Below, in pieces: positions 14,434-21,976 of a stretch of DNA of 21,976 nt. Each line of letters starts with the position of its first letter. Position 1 is the first letter of the stretch. Under the pieces are notes generated by a model that was given only the letters and a program-made list of their open reading frames with translations, did not search any database and was not told where the DNA came from. Source of the DNA: Coemansia sp. RSA 922 (taxonomy: Eukaryota; Kickxellomycota; Kickxellomycetes; Kickxellales; Kickxellaceae); contig JANBQS010000298.1 in assembly GCA_027577415.1 (NCBI GenBank), positions 1 through 21,976 of the forward strand, in the 5' to 3' direction. Made by a program: the position numbers and the translations under genes.

Positions 14434-17400
14434 ATGGATAGCGCCGTAGTGCAAAAGGTCATTCAGGCTCTTGACTTGGTCTACAGCAGCGACACCTCGG
14501 CTGAGCAACGTCGTGAGGCTGAAGCAGTATGCCAACAAGTACGCAATGACCCTGAAGCCCCAGCCTACGGGTTCTACCTAGCCAACCCGGGAAACCAATA
14601 CCCACCGATGGTACGTCATTTTGGACTTCAAGTAGTCGAGTACGCGATTCGCCACCGCTGGGGCGGTACCAGTGGACTAGACGCTCAGGGGTGTATAGCA
14701 ATTCGGGACAAAGTGCTAGAGCTGATATTCAATCTCACTCGCGAAGACAAGCCATATATCAGAGAGAAGCTAGTGTCAATCCTAGTGATGCTTATCGTCA
14801 GGGCATGGCTGTCAGCCGGGTGGACTAATCTCAGCGAGCAGTTGATGCGGCTTTACTCGCAGTCGGCCGAGGGTCGTGAAATGGCATTGAGCGTGTGGCG
14901 GACTCTTGGTGAAGAGATGTTTGTCTATGACAGGGACCCCGTAGTGACTATCCGCAAGAGCCATTTGACCAATGGTATTGTTGGAGCATTGTTGCCCAAG
15001 GCTGTAGTGGTAGAGTTGTATCCATCGGGATACCGTCTATCATCCGACACCACTACGCCCACTACTGCAGGTGGCAAAAAGTCAAAGGCCGTGTCGCTAG
15101 TCGTTTTGGAGCCCGGAAACGAGGATGGGTGGCTGCTGCGATGGGCGCAGTATGCCAGCGAGCTAACAGCCTCGAGTGCTGGTATGAAGGAACTCGGCGA
15201 CGCGCAAGAGACTCAGCTAGTGGCAGTCATCGATACTATTGCCGTATACGCAGACTGGGTTCCCATCCGTGCGCTAGTATCTACCCAACTCATTCCGCGC
15301 TTGGCCGCAGCCCTATTAGTGCGCAGCGATGTTGTCCGGCGTCGAGCCAGCGAGGCCCTGGAGACCATTTCGAGGCGCAATGTGGCGAGTGGCGAAGACC
15401 GCGATACCGTGCTACTGCAAATGGCACAGCTGCCCGAGGCACTAAGTGCTATGGCGCAGGCATACGGAACCACTCTACCCAACGCCGTTGATAATTTCTG
15501 GGACGACTCGAGCGAGGCCCTCGTGGTCGCTCGCAGCCTGGCGACGGCTTGTGCCAACTTGGTTATTTTGCACTGGACACGCAAAAAGCTAGACTCCAAT
15601 GTGTTGCCGCAGCCAGAGCAATTCGTCGAACTTTTGGTAGCAATGAGCAGGGACGCTAGGTATACGGTGGCAGCGCCTGTTTGGGGCTGCTGGGGTACTG
15701 GTATCCTCAAGCACGCAGCAGTAGCACGGGTGCCTCAGGTAGCCGCGGCGTTTGGGGCGTTGACTGAGCACGCTACTCAGGCGCTATTCGGCGTATGTCG
15801 TGCTGCCCACGTACTCCACCAAGGCAACCACAGCTCGGCTGGAGTGGACGAGGATGAGGCGGCGGAATTTGAGAGTGTGGGGGAGCTGCGCGGGTTTCTC
15901 ACTGGCGACGTGCGGAATCGGCTACTAGGCATTGTCCGCGGTATGTGTCAGATCGACCCTGCAGGGTTCGTCGGATGGATTCTTCCATCACTCGCCCCAG
16001 TATTCGGTAACACTGATCAGCCAATGGCCGTCGTTGAGGCCGCGTTTATGATCGTCGATACGGTGCTCGCTGCCCTGGACGAGTTTGAGCAGCACGCCCT
16101 AGAAGAAAGCGACGCTGTTAGAATGGCACAGGTGCAGGGAGCCAGAGCCCCGTGCTATGAATTGGGCCGACTTGTAGTCCAATACATGTGTCCTCAGGGA
16201 GACTATGTGCAATTGGCGACTCGGCAGCTGGCGACGCTTCCGTCGTTTGCGTTTTTGCTACGCCCCACGGCCATTAACAATTCTACCGATGGAGCTCCAC
16301 GCGATTTGCTTATGGCTGTACTACAGAAATGCGCATCGTGCCTGCACAGCTCCTCTGTCGATCAGGCGTTGGTGGTAGCCCGCCGCGCCACAGCATCGCT
16401 AGTACGCATTGCTTCGACTATCCCCGATTCGCTAATGCTGGTATACACTGATCTCTCGCTGCTGGTACAGGAGCGTATCGCCGATCCTGCAGTGTCGCTG
16501 CCAGTGAAGAGCTATTTGCGCGAGTTCCAATTGGCTCTGATTGCCGGCGCTACTACCTGCAGTCTTCCTGAGCGCAAGGCCCTGGCCCAGCCTGTCATTC
16601 AGCCCATGGTCCAAGCCCTGAAGAACCTGTCGTCTTTGTCACTGCAGTCACCCACCGCGTTTATCGAGTTTCTGGGGCTACCGCACTTGGACCAGGCATT
16701 TGCCAGCAACAGTAATGTGGATGAGGAGGCTCGTGCTCGGCGTGGTCAGTTGTCGAATACACTGTCGATGCTGTACATCTGCCTTAACCGCACATTGGGC
16801 AACAGCGATACGGGGTTGGCGGCAGTGTGGAGCGATTATGTCGATGACTTGGCACAGCCCATTTTATTGCTTATCCGCTGTATCCATGCTCTATGGAGCC
16901 CGGCTCATTGGCAGCACTTGCCGTGGCAATCAGCGCAAGCACGCGATCGTTTATTCGGAGTAGCTGCCGACGGTATTTCCACTGACGATGCCACTACTGT
17001 GGGGGGAGGGCCTATGGTGAAGGAGGCTCGCGATGTGCAGAATTCGTTGGCTGTTCTAAGAGGACACGCGTACCGGTGTTTGGGCAAACTAGTGCATTTG
17101 CCAGAGTTGTTTAGTGGATCGAACGAGATGGCTAACAATTTTACTGGATGTCTGTTCGCTGATGCGCCAACGCTGACTGCTAGACACTGGCGTTTGTTGC
17201 TCGTCGAGGTTATGCGTCCAGTATTGCGCACTGTCGGTAATTGGCCAGGTCAAGACAGTAGTCGACGTGGAGCTGATGCAGTGGCGGCTTTCATTCCGGC
17301 GTGGCTGGGCCCACTATTTGCCTTTTGTACTGAGCAGTTGGGCGCTGAGTGGCAGGCCCTAGCTCAACGCAACTCACAAGTCACTAGTAACTCTGAGCGC

Positions 17401-18384
17401 GATGTCGGTACTGAAATAGCCCGTGACGCTGTTATCCGCGATTGGACCCGTGCATGGAGCCAGCTACTAGCCGAACTTCTCTCCGCAATCATGTATTGGA
17501 TCCCTGATGCCACTCAGATTGAGCATGACCTAATGAGCTCGGCGCGTGTGGCTATCGACGTAGCTAATAAGCCTAATACTGGTAATCCTGCGCTGGGATC
17601 TTGGCTACTACATACCCCCGATATGTTTGCCGCTACGCTAACCGCCTGCCTGTCAGCTCTAAAGTTTAGCGATACTCAGGCCGTGAACCGAGTCGCCATG
17701 TTGCTGGCATCGCTTACTCCGTCGTTGGCTCTTATCGCACTAACGCCTATGTATGAGCCGCCTACACCGGCGCTCGCGTCTACTGCTACCTCATATACCT
17801 CGCGACTTGATCCGTCGCTGACAGCGTCGTCGCATGGAGCTTGTTCTAGTATTTTCGCATGGCTGGCCTCAGACTGCGTATCAGCACTCATCGGGGTGCT
17901 TTGCGACCCACTGCTTATTGATGTTCAGGATCATGTTATTTTGGGTATTGCCGATCTCATTTACTTTAGCGCTAGTATTGTAGAGCGTATGCCCGTTAAT
18001 TGGTCGTTCCGACACTCGTCAGGAGCCAATACGTCGAATGTCGCTGGAGACCCTGGATTAGCCTTCCGTCATGCCTTGCTCTCCTCACTTTCTGCCCTTG
18101 ACAATGTTGATCGTGTATCGGTGGAGAATGCATTTATGCTGATCGTCGCGGAATCTGAATCTAAGCGTCGTAGGGCATTGTTGCGTGTTGCTTTGCAACC
18201 GGCTTTGGCTGTCGAGAAAAGCAAACTGTTTGAGGATAAATCTCAAGTCAAACCTGCCAAACCCAAACACCTTTCGGCTAATGAGCATGATGTGGATGGT
18301 TCGTGGTCAAATAAATTGGCTGGCCACAATGCCTCGGTACTCGACAACGATGACCATTTTGATTTGTCTTCCTTGTTGCCCTAA
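14434..18384 (+). CDS. MSN5: Exportin-5 / Msn5-type karyopherin
   Basis: 1316 residues from ATG 14434 (MDSAVVQKVIQAL); the frame runs upstream only to a TTG. The N-terminus shows the exportin pattern: a HEAT-type repeat with AEQRREAEAVCQQVRNDP, then VRHFGLQVVEYAIRHRW, the exportin-5 signature next to the Ran-binding part, and REDKPYIREKLVSILVMLIVRAWLSAGW, the exportin-1-like domain. The rest is alpha-helical HEAT-repeat sequence throughout. Yeast Msn5 (1224 aa) exports phosphoproteins and imports RPA; animal exportin-5 (1204 aa) exports pre-miRNA and double-stranded-RNA cargo, both with RanGTP. This copy is about 100 residues longer; part of the extra is a Thr-rich loop near 205-215 and a polar C-terminus. 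No introns or frame breaks were seen. Confidence 0.88.
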   Translation: MDSAVVQKVIQALDLVYSSDTSAEQRREAEAVCQQVRNDPEAPAYGFYLANPGNQYPPMVRHFGLQVVEYAIRHRWGGTSGLDAQGCIAIRDKVLELIFNLTREDKPYIREKLVSILVMLIVRAWLSAGWTNLSEQLMRLYSQSAEGREMALSVWRTLGEEMFVYDRDPVVTIRKSHLTNGIVGALLPKAVVVELYPSGYRLSSDTTTPTTAGGKKSKAVSLVVLEPGNEDGWLLRWAQYASELTASSAGMKELGDAQETQLVAVIDTIAVYADWVPIRALVSTQLIPRLAAALLVRSDVVRRRASEALETISRRNVASGEDRDTVLLQMAQLPEALSAMAQAYGTTLPNAVDNFWDDSSEALVVARSLATACANLVILHWTRKKLDSNVLPQPEQFVELLVAMSRDARYTVAAPVWGCWGTGILKHAAVARVPQVAAAFGALTEHATQALFGVCRAAHVLHQGNHSSAGVDEDEAAEFESVGELRGFLTGDVRNRLLGIVRGMCQIDPAGFVGWILPSLAPVFGNTDQPMAVVEAAFMIVDTVLAALDEFEQHALEESDAVRMAQVQGARAPCYELGRLVVQYMCPQGDYVQLATRQLATLPSFAFLLRPTAINNSTDGAPRDLLMAVLQKCASCLHSSSVDQALVVARRATASLVRIASTIPDSLMLVYTDLSLLVQERIADPAVSLPVKSYLREFQLALIAGATTCSLPERKALAQPVIQPMVQALKNLSSLSLQSPTAFIEFLGLPHLDQAFASNSNVDEEARARRGQLSNTLSMLYICLNRTLGNSDTGLAAVWSDYVDDLAQPILLLIRCIHALWSPAHWQHLPWQSAQARDRLFGVAADGISTDDATTVGGGPMVKEARDVQNSLAVLRGHAYRCLGKLVHLPELFSGSNEMANNFTGCLFADAPTLTARHWRLLLVEVMRPVLRTVGNWPGQDSSRRGADAVAAFIPAWLGPLFAFCTEQLGAEWQALAQRNSQVTSNSERDVGTEIARDAVIRDWTRAWSQLLAELLSAIMYWIPDATQIEHDLMSSARVAIDVANKPNTGNPALGSWLLHTPDMFAATLTACLSALKFSDTQAVNRVAMLLASLTPSLALIALTPMYEPPTPALASTATSYTSRLDPSLTASSHGACSSIFAWLASDCVSALIGVLCDPLLIDVQDHVILGIADLIYFSASIVERMPVNWSFRHSSGANTSNVAGDPGLAFRHALLSSLSALDNVDRVSVENAFMLIVAESESKRRRALLRVALQPALAVEKSKLFEDKSQVKPAKPKHLSANEHDVDGSWSNKLAGHNASVLDNDDHFDLSSLLP

Positions 18385-18738
18385 AAAAAAAAATAATCCC
18401 TCTCTTTTTTTCTCCGCAAAAACTTACTGCAAATAAAGAAGAATAAAAAACATTTATTTAGGGATGCTCTTGTTTATAGACTCGTGCCCCCGCACATATT
18501 GCATTCTTTACGAGTCTACGTCATATATTTCGAACCCTAGAGTCTGACATCACACACACCACGAGAATGCAATGTCTATTTTAGCGCTCCTCCAAATTTT
18601 TTTTTTGCCCCTTTCCACTTGGCGAGACTCTGGCTCTCTCGTTCCAATTTTTTTGTCCACTAATCGACATTTATCATATTTCATCTTAATTCTATATAGC
18701 ATTTATCTTTTTGTCCTTACTTATTTTGCTCGTTAGCC
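18385..18738. promoter_or_regulatory. Exportin 3' UTR and chitinase promoter, with inverted repeats
   Basis: AATAAA poly(A)-type signals lie at 18432-18437 and 18442-18447. Beyond them, TAGACTCGT (18477-18485) and ACGAGTCTA (18510-18518) form a perfect 9-bp inverted repeat, and ATTGCATTCT (18498-18507) and AGAATGCAAT (18564-18573) a perfect 10-bp one that interlocks with it. Near the gene are a TTTTTTGCCCC element (about 18600), a GTTCCAATTTTTTTG CCAAT-like box (about 18641) and TATATAG (about 18695), 44 bp before ATG 18739. Confidence 0.45.
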
Positions 18739-21093
18739 ATGCTGCCAATGTCGCTGTCGGCTATGGCAGTCACCCTGCTGTGTATCATGCACACTGGTCC
18801 AATGTCTGTGCATGCTGCCGAGATCACTACTCCACCGCCATCACCAATTTCTTGTGGTCCGTCATCGCGATACATAGTCGGATACTACCAGACATGGAAA
18901 CGCCAATCCCTAATGAACATTGACTGGCCCAAGATAACACACTTGAACGTAGCACACGCGGTACCCACAGACTCTGGAGATTTCACATTTGACGGCGAAT
19001 GGTTTTTGCCTACTCTGGTTCGCGATGCTCATAAACAGCAAACCAAGATATCTCTGAGTATCGGTGGATGGACTGGTTCGAATCGACTATCGACAATAAT
19101 GCGGGACACACATAAGCGCGCAACAATGATTCGTGCTATTGGTACATTTGTCGAAAAACATGAGCTGGATGGCGTCGATATTGATTGGGAGTATGTCGGT
19201 CGTCAGGGTTCCAAATGCAATAAATTCTCGGCCGAGGAGGACGCCGGTAACTTTATGCGCTTCCTACGTGCTTTGCGTGCTTCGTTCCATGCGCGGTTCC
19301 CCGACACTGAAAAACTTGTTAGTTTGGCTGTTCGTGTCCAGCCCTTTGACGACACAGAAGGGCCAATGAAGGATGTTAGTCCGTTTGCCGAGTACGTTGA
19401 TTTTGCCTCGATCATGGCCTTTGATATTAACGGTCCTTGGTCCAATACTACGGGTCCCAATGCGCCGCTCGAGCACCAGCATAACCGCGGCATGCAACTC
19501 TCCTACACTCAGGCTGTCGACCAGTGGCTGGCGGCCAAATGGCCGGCTGAGAAGCTCATAGCCGGCGTATCTTTCCACGGGCGCTCGCTAACGACCCGCA
19601 ATATAATAACGGCGAAGGAAGGAGCTGAAATGTACGTACCGTTTGACAAGGACGTGCCGCAGGGAGATGCCGAGGACTCGTTCTGGTACGATGTCTGCGA
19701 AAACGTCAACTCGATGTCGGGCGTCTGGCAATACAAGCATTTGCGTGACCAAGGTATACTCAAAACTACCAATACCACGGGCGACGAATGGGTGCGTGTG
19801 TGGGACGATAAGTCGAGTACTCCTTGGTTGTATAACCCGCCGATGCGCCGTTTCATCTCGTACGACGATCAGGCTTCTATCGATAGAAAGGTCGAGTACG
19901 CAAAGAAGAAAAACCTCAAGGGTATGATGGCCTGGTCTCTGCATAGCGATTATAATGCGGAGCTTATTAGCGCACTCGATAATATCGGTCCTCTTTGCCG
20001 CGGTCCAAAGACTGAATCCGACAACGTTACTGTCACGACTACATCTGCCTCTTCGACGTCTGTTTGGACTCCGACTGCGCCATTCGCCAATCTACCCACT
20101 CTGCCGCCGTCGACCTCAGCGTCTTCAACTTTGTCAGCAACGTCTGTGTCAAAGTCAGAGCTCAAGTCAGAGTCGCTCTCGTCTACGGGCAACAGCACAT
20201 TGCTCTCTGCATCAGATTCGGCAAGTCCGTCAGCGTCGAATACGTCAACCGAGGCGTTGGCGTCTTCTGCATCTAGCAGCTCGTCGGGCAAGCTTATCAC
20301 CTTCAACGATGTGGGCGCTCCTATACTGGTTATCAACGGCGTATCGACGCCAATACCCTCGGACTTGGCCGAGAAGATTATGAAGATGGCCGAAAAGACA
20401 ACGTCTGCCTCCACATTGTCCGCCAATGCCACGGATACAGCGACGTCAGCCAGCGGGCCCACTACTGGCCTATCCGAGTCGCCATCAGCCGATGCTACAG
20501 CCAGCACCAACGACAACAGCAGTGCTCTCACAAGCCAAACCGACGACGCTCTGCCGCTGGGTCCTATCGCTATCCCCATTGTTGATAGTGCTGATAAGGC
20601 CAGGATTTCGCGACTACAATCCACATACGGACCCAGTCGGCCGGCGTGGAACGTGGCAACCAACCTATTTGACTCACCACTTACGACGAGTAAAACTACG
20701 GCGGCCATACACGACATATTCTTGGGCCTGCTGACTACCACCTCGACACCCATTGACCTACTAGTCACGTCGACTGAGGCTACACCTGCTGGTGGTGGAT
20801 TTGCGGCTACGTTCTTCCTGAGCTTGGATACTAGCTCTCAGTCAGGTGGTCTAAAGACAACTACTGTAGTGCCTCTCTCTCAGTTAATCGCGTCTGCTAA
20901 AAGCGAGGCGGCGCTTGGGTTGTCAAGAGCTACTACACAGGGATCTTTGGACCCGTTGCCACCTCTAGCGTCAAGCAGTGTGGTATTGTCGTCTTCCGAG
21001 TCTGTGTCTGTATCTGACTTGCTGTCCGCAAGCACAACGGCAATGTCTACTACCGAGTCGCTTGCTTTTGCTTCCGGTAGCATTACCCTTTAA
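18739..21093 (+). CDS. Secreted GH18 chitinase with long Ser/Thr-rich C-terminal region
   Basis: 784 residues from ATG 18739. The signal peptide is about 1-26 (ending SVHA). The GH18 barrel covers about 45-420: YIVGYYQTWKRQ (strand 1), SIGGW at 107-111, the catalytic DGVDIDWE at 144-151 with acid Glu151, SIMAFDINGPW (the MxYDxxGxW-type strand 6), GVSFHGRS and GMMAWSLHSD. Catalytic residues are intact, so it should cleave beta-1,4-GlcNAc polymers by the substrate-assisted mechanism, either remodelling the cell wall or digesting external chitin. Residues about 430-784 are Ser/Thr/Ala-rich and probably O-glycosylated, with two less repetitive patches (near 520-555 and 640-740). No chitin-binding module, LysM domain or hydrophobic GPI tail is visible, so wall retention would have to be by other means. 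Confidence 0.93.
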   Translation: MLPMSLSAMAVTLLCIMHTGPMSVHAAEITTPPPSPISCGPSSRYIVGYYQTWKRQSLMNIDWPKITHLNVAHAVPTDSGDFTFDGEWFLPTLVRDAHKQQTKISLSIGGWTGSNRLSTIMRDTHKRATMIRAIGTFVEKHELDGVDIDWEYVGRQGSKCNKFSAEEDAGNFMRFLRALRASFHARFPDTEKLVSLAVRVQPFDDTEGPMKDVSPFAEYVDFASIMAFDINGPWSNTTGPNAPLEHQHNRGMQLSYTQAVDQWLAAKWPAEKLIAGVSFHGRSLTTRNIITAKEGAEMYVPFDKDVPQGDAEDSFWYDVCENVNSMSGVWQYKHLRDQGILKTTNTTGDEWVRVWDDKSSTPWLYNPPMRRFISYDDQASIDRKVEYAKKKNLKGMMAWSLHSDYNAELISALDNIGPLCRGPKTESDNVTVTTTSASSTSVWTPTAPFANLPTLPPSTSASSTLSATSVSKSELKSESLSSTGNSTLLSASDSASPSASNTSTEALASSASSSSSGKLITFNDVGAPILVINGVSTPIPSDLAEKIMKMAEKTTSASTLSANATDTATSASGPTTGLSESPSADATASTNDNSSALTSQTDDALPLGPIAIPIVDSADKARISRLQSTYGPSRPAWNVATNLFDSPLTTSKTTAAIHDIFLGLLTTTSTPIDLLVTSTEATPAGGGFAATFFLSLDTSSQSGGLKTTTVVPLSQLIASAKSEAALGLSRATTQGSLDPLPPLASSSVVLSSSESVSVSDLLSASTTAMSTTESLAFASGSITL

Positions 21094-21362
21094 CTTTTTT
21101 ATATATTTACTTCTTATTTAATGATTACTATATGCTAAACCTATTATTTATGCTAACCACTAACTAGTAATATTGGCAACTATTTCCTCTTTTTACTTGA
21201 ACTGTCATATAGCCGTCATATGTGACTTAGCACTGATTGACGTTGATGATCATAGTCTTTGTCTAGTATTTATATGTTTTTCCCGCTCAGCACTAGGCTG
21301 AGGAATCGGGGAGTTTTCTCTCTTGTTCTTTTGAGAATTTATTGTTTTAACAGTTATAAAAA
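21094..21362. other. Convergent 3' spacer with a hairpin
   Basis: AT-rich spacer between the chitinase stop and the ubiquitin-like gene's stop. CTCAGC (21286-21291) and GCTGAG (21297-21302) form a 6-bp stem with a 5-base loop, extendable by CCCG/CGGG across a small bulge. This may mark a 3'-end structure. Nothing else is recognisable. Confidence 0.4.
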
Positions 21363-21701
21363 CTACTCTTTTAACATGAACCAATATTTGTATACAGTCT
21401 TGTCACTATAGACGGTTTTGTTATTTTCTTGTTTGCATATCAATTCATCATCATCACATTTAAATAAGATTTTCTCACCCTCCATTGGGAAAACTAGTCT
21501 GTCCTGAGCCAAGTAATGACCTGAGGTGCCCATTTTTACCTTAATCAAGCTCTTAAGCTCTCCAATAGTTAGGCTTTCAAATGATTTGATCTCTATTTTT
21601 ACGGGGTCCATGTCTCCATTCTCGACCAGGCACACACCTCCAGGGAAAAAACTACAATGAACCACCTCGACCTTTTCGGAGCTAGATCTACACTTTGACA
21701 T
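21363..21701 (-). CDS. Ubiquitin-like (beta-grasp) small protein, copy B
   Basis: 112 residues from ATG 21701 (MSKCRSSSEKV); the frame continues upstream only to a TTG. It has the same length as the protein at 3998-4336. Beta-grasp-like order: strands VEVVHCSFFPGG and VKIEIKSFES, helix LTIGELKSLIKVKM (ubiquitin TVxxLKxxI), then DRLVFPMEGEKILFKCDDDELI (ubiquitin RLIFxGKxLxD...D) and a last strand TVYKYWFMLKE. There is no C-terminal Gly-Gly, signal peptide or membrane helix. Sequence identity to copy A is low, but the key positions TIG.[IL]K, GE and DD.L align. Convergent with the chitinase. Fold by inference; function unknown. Confidence 0.6.
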   Translation of the reverse strand: MSKCRSSSEKVEVVHCSFFPGGVCLVENGDMDPVKIEIKSFESLTIGELKSLIKVKMGTSGHYLAQDRLVFPMEGEKILFKCDDDELICKQENNKTVYSDKTVYKYWFMLKE

Positions 21702-21840
21702 ATTGGTGTTTGCTGAATAAGGCAATAAAAGTTATAGTTGTAGTGATTTGCGAGTGTGCAAGCTAGTAAACTGAGAAGAGCAATGTTTGGATCTGTAAGT
21801 GAAGAAAAAATTAGGAAGAGGGAGACGACTACCAGGCTCA

Positions 21841-21848
21841 TTTTATAG
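21841..21848 (-). promoter_or_regulatory. TATA box of ubiquitin-like copy B
   Basis: CTATAAAA on the minus strand, 140 bp before ATG 21701; the same octamer as at the two thioredoxin-like genes. Upstream (to the window end) are a C-rich GCCTCCCCTCC (minus strand, about 21883-21893) and TTGCCAA (about 21959-21966), elements also seen upstream of the array genes and of ubiquitin-like copy A. Confidence 0.5.
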
Positions 21849-21976
21849 CAGTTTTTTCTTCCCTGGCAAGGAGAGAGCCCTCGAAAAAAATAGGAGGGGA
21901 GGCAATAAGAAACGCTTCACTCAGCTGGTGCTTTCAAGACTTCAAAATAGATTGCTTGCTTGCCAAAGGAAAAACA

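Noticed and set aside
19950..20768. 272-codon minus-strand ORF antisense to the chitinase tail
   Set aside because: A product of the Ser/Thr-rich repeat codons read backwards (Asp/Val-rich); no domain pattern.
1..21976. CRISPR array, tRNA, rRNA, autonomous transposon or viral gene
   Set aside because: No regularly spaced repeats, tRNA-like folds, transposase, reverse transcriptase or viral motifs were found by reading.

Overview
The window looks like nuclear DNA of an intron-poor, compact fungus. It carries a secreted, Ser/Thr-rich GH18 chitinase, an Msn5/exportin-5 receptor, an Spb4-type rRNA helicase and a C-terminal RGS domain. The genes are long uninterrupted ORFs with AT-rich, T-tract-rich spacers and TATA-like boxes. 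The style fits an early-diverging lineage such as Kickxellomycotina, but that placement is an inference from gene style; I could not search for orthologues.

Layout. 1-1049 (+) is the 3' part of an RGS-domain protein. 1374-1784 (+) is a small type I membrane protein. 1836-3488 (-) is a secreted UshA/CD73-type 5'-nucleotidase, convergent with it. 3998-4336 (+) is a small ubiquitin-like (beta-grasp) protein. 4430-7478 is a three-unit degenerate tandem array built around a minus-strand gene for a cysteine-less thioredoxin-like protein: a decayed fragment, a 192-aa copy and a 115-aa copy. 7437-10964 (-) is a P2-type cation ATPase whose last codons lie inside the array. 11182-11742 (+) is a Tim17-family (TIMMDC1-like) mitochondrial protein. 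11766-14222 (-) is the Spb4/DDX55 helicase. 14434-18384 (+) is exportin-5/Msn5. 18739-21093 (+) is the GH18 chitinase. 21363-21701 (-) is a second 112-aa ubiquitin-like protein.

The housekeeping genes (helicase, exportin, Tim17-type protein, ATPase, nucleotidase) are unrelated neighbours in convergent or divergent pairs, not a pathway. The lineage-specific part is the small-gene set: two ubiquitin-like paralogues of identical length and the thioredoxin-like array. The two thioredoxin-like genes and the second ubiquitin-like gene have the same CTATAAAA box; the first ubiquitin-like gene has a different TATA-like box.

Most notable observations: (1) a 500-bp segment found only in the middle unit, bounded by an AGACTA direct repeat, which looks like an insertion with target-site duplication and supplies the last 59 residues of the 192-aa protein; (2) a sharply bounded 172-bp upstream block about 98% identical between two units whose coding sequences are only about 83% identical; (3) a captured 13-codon fragment of the ATPase 3' end at the unit junction, which shows how the array grew. 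All identities were counted by eye.
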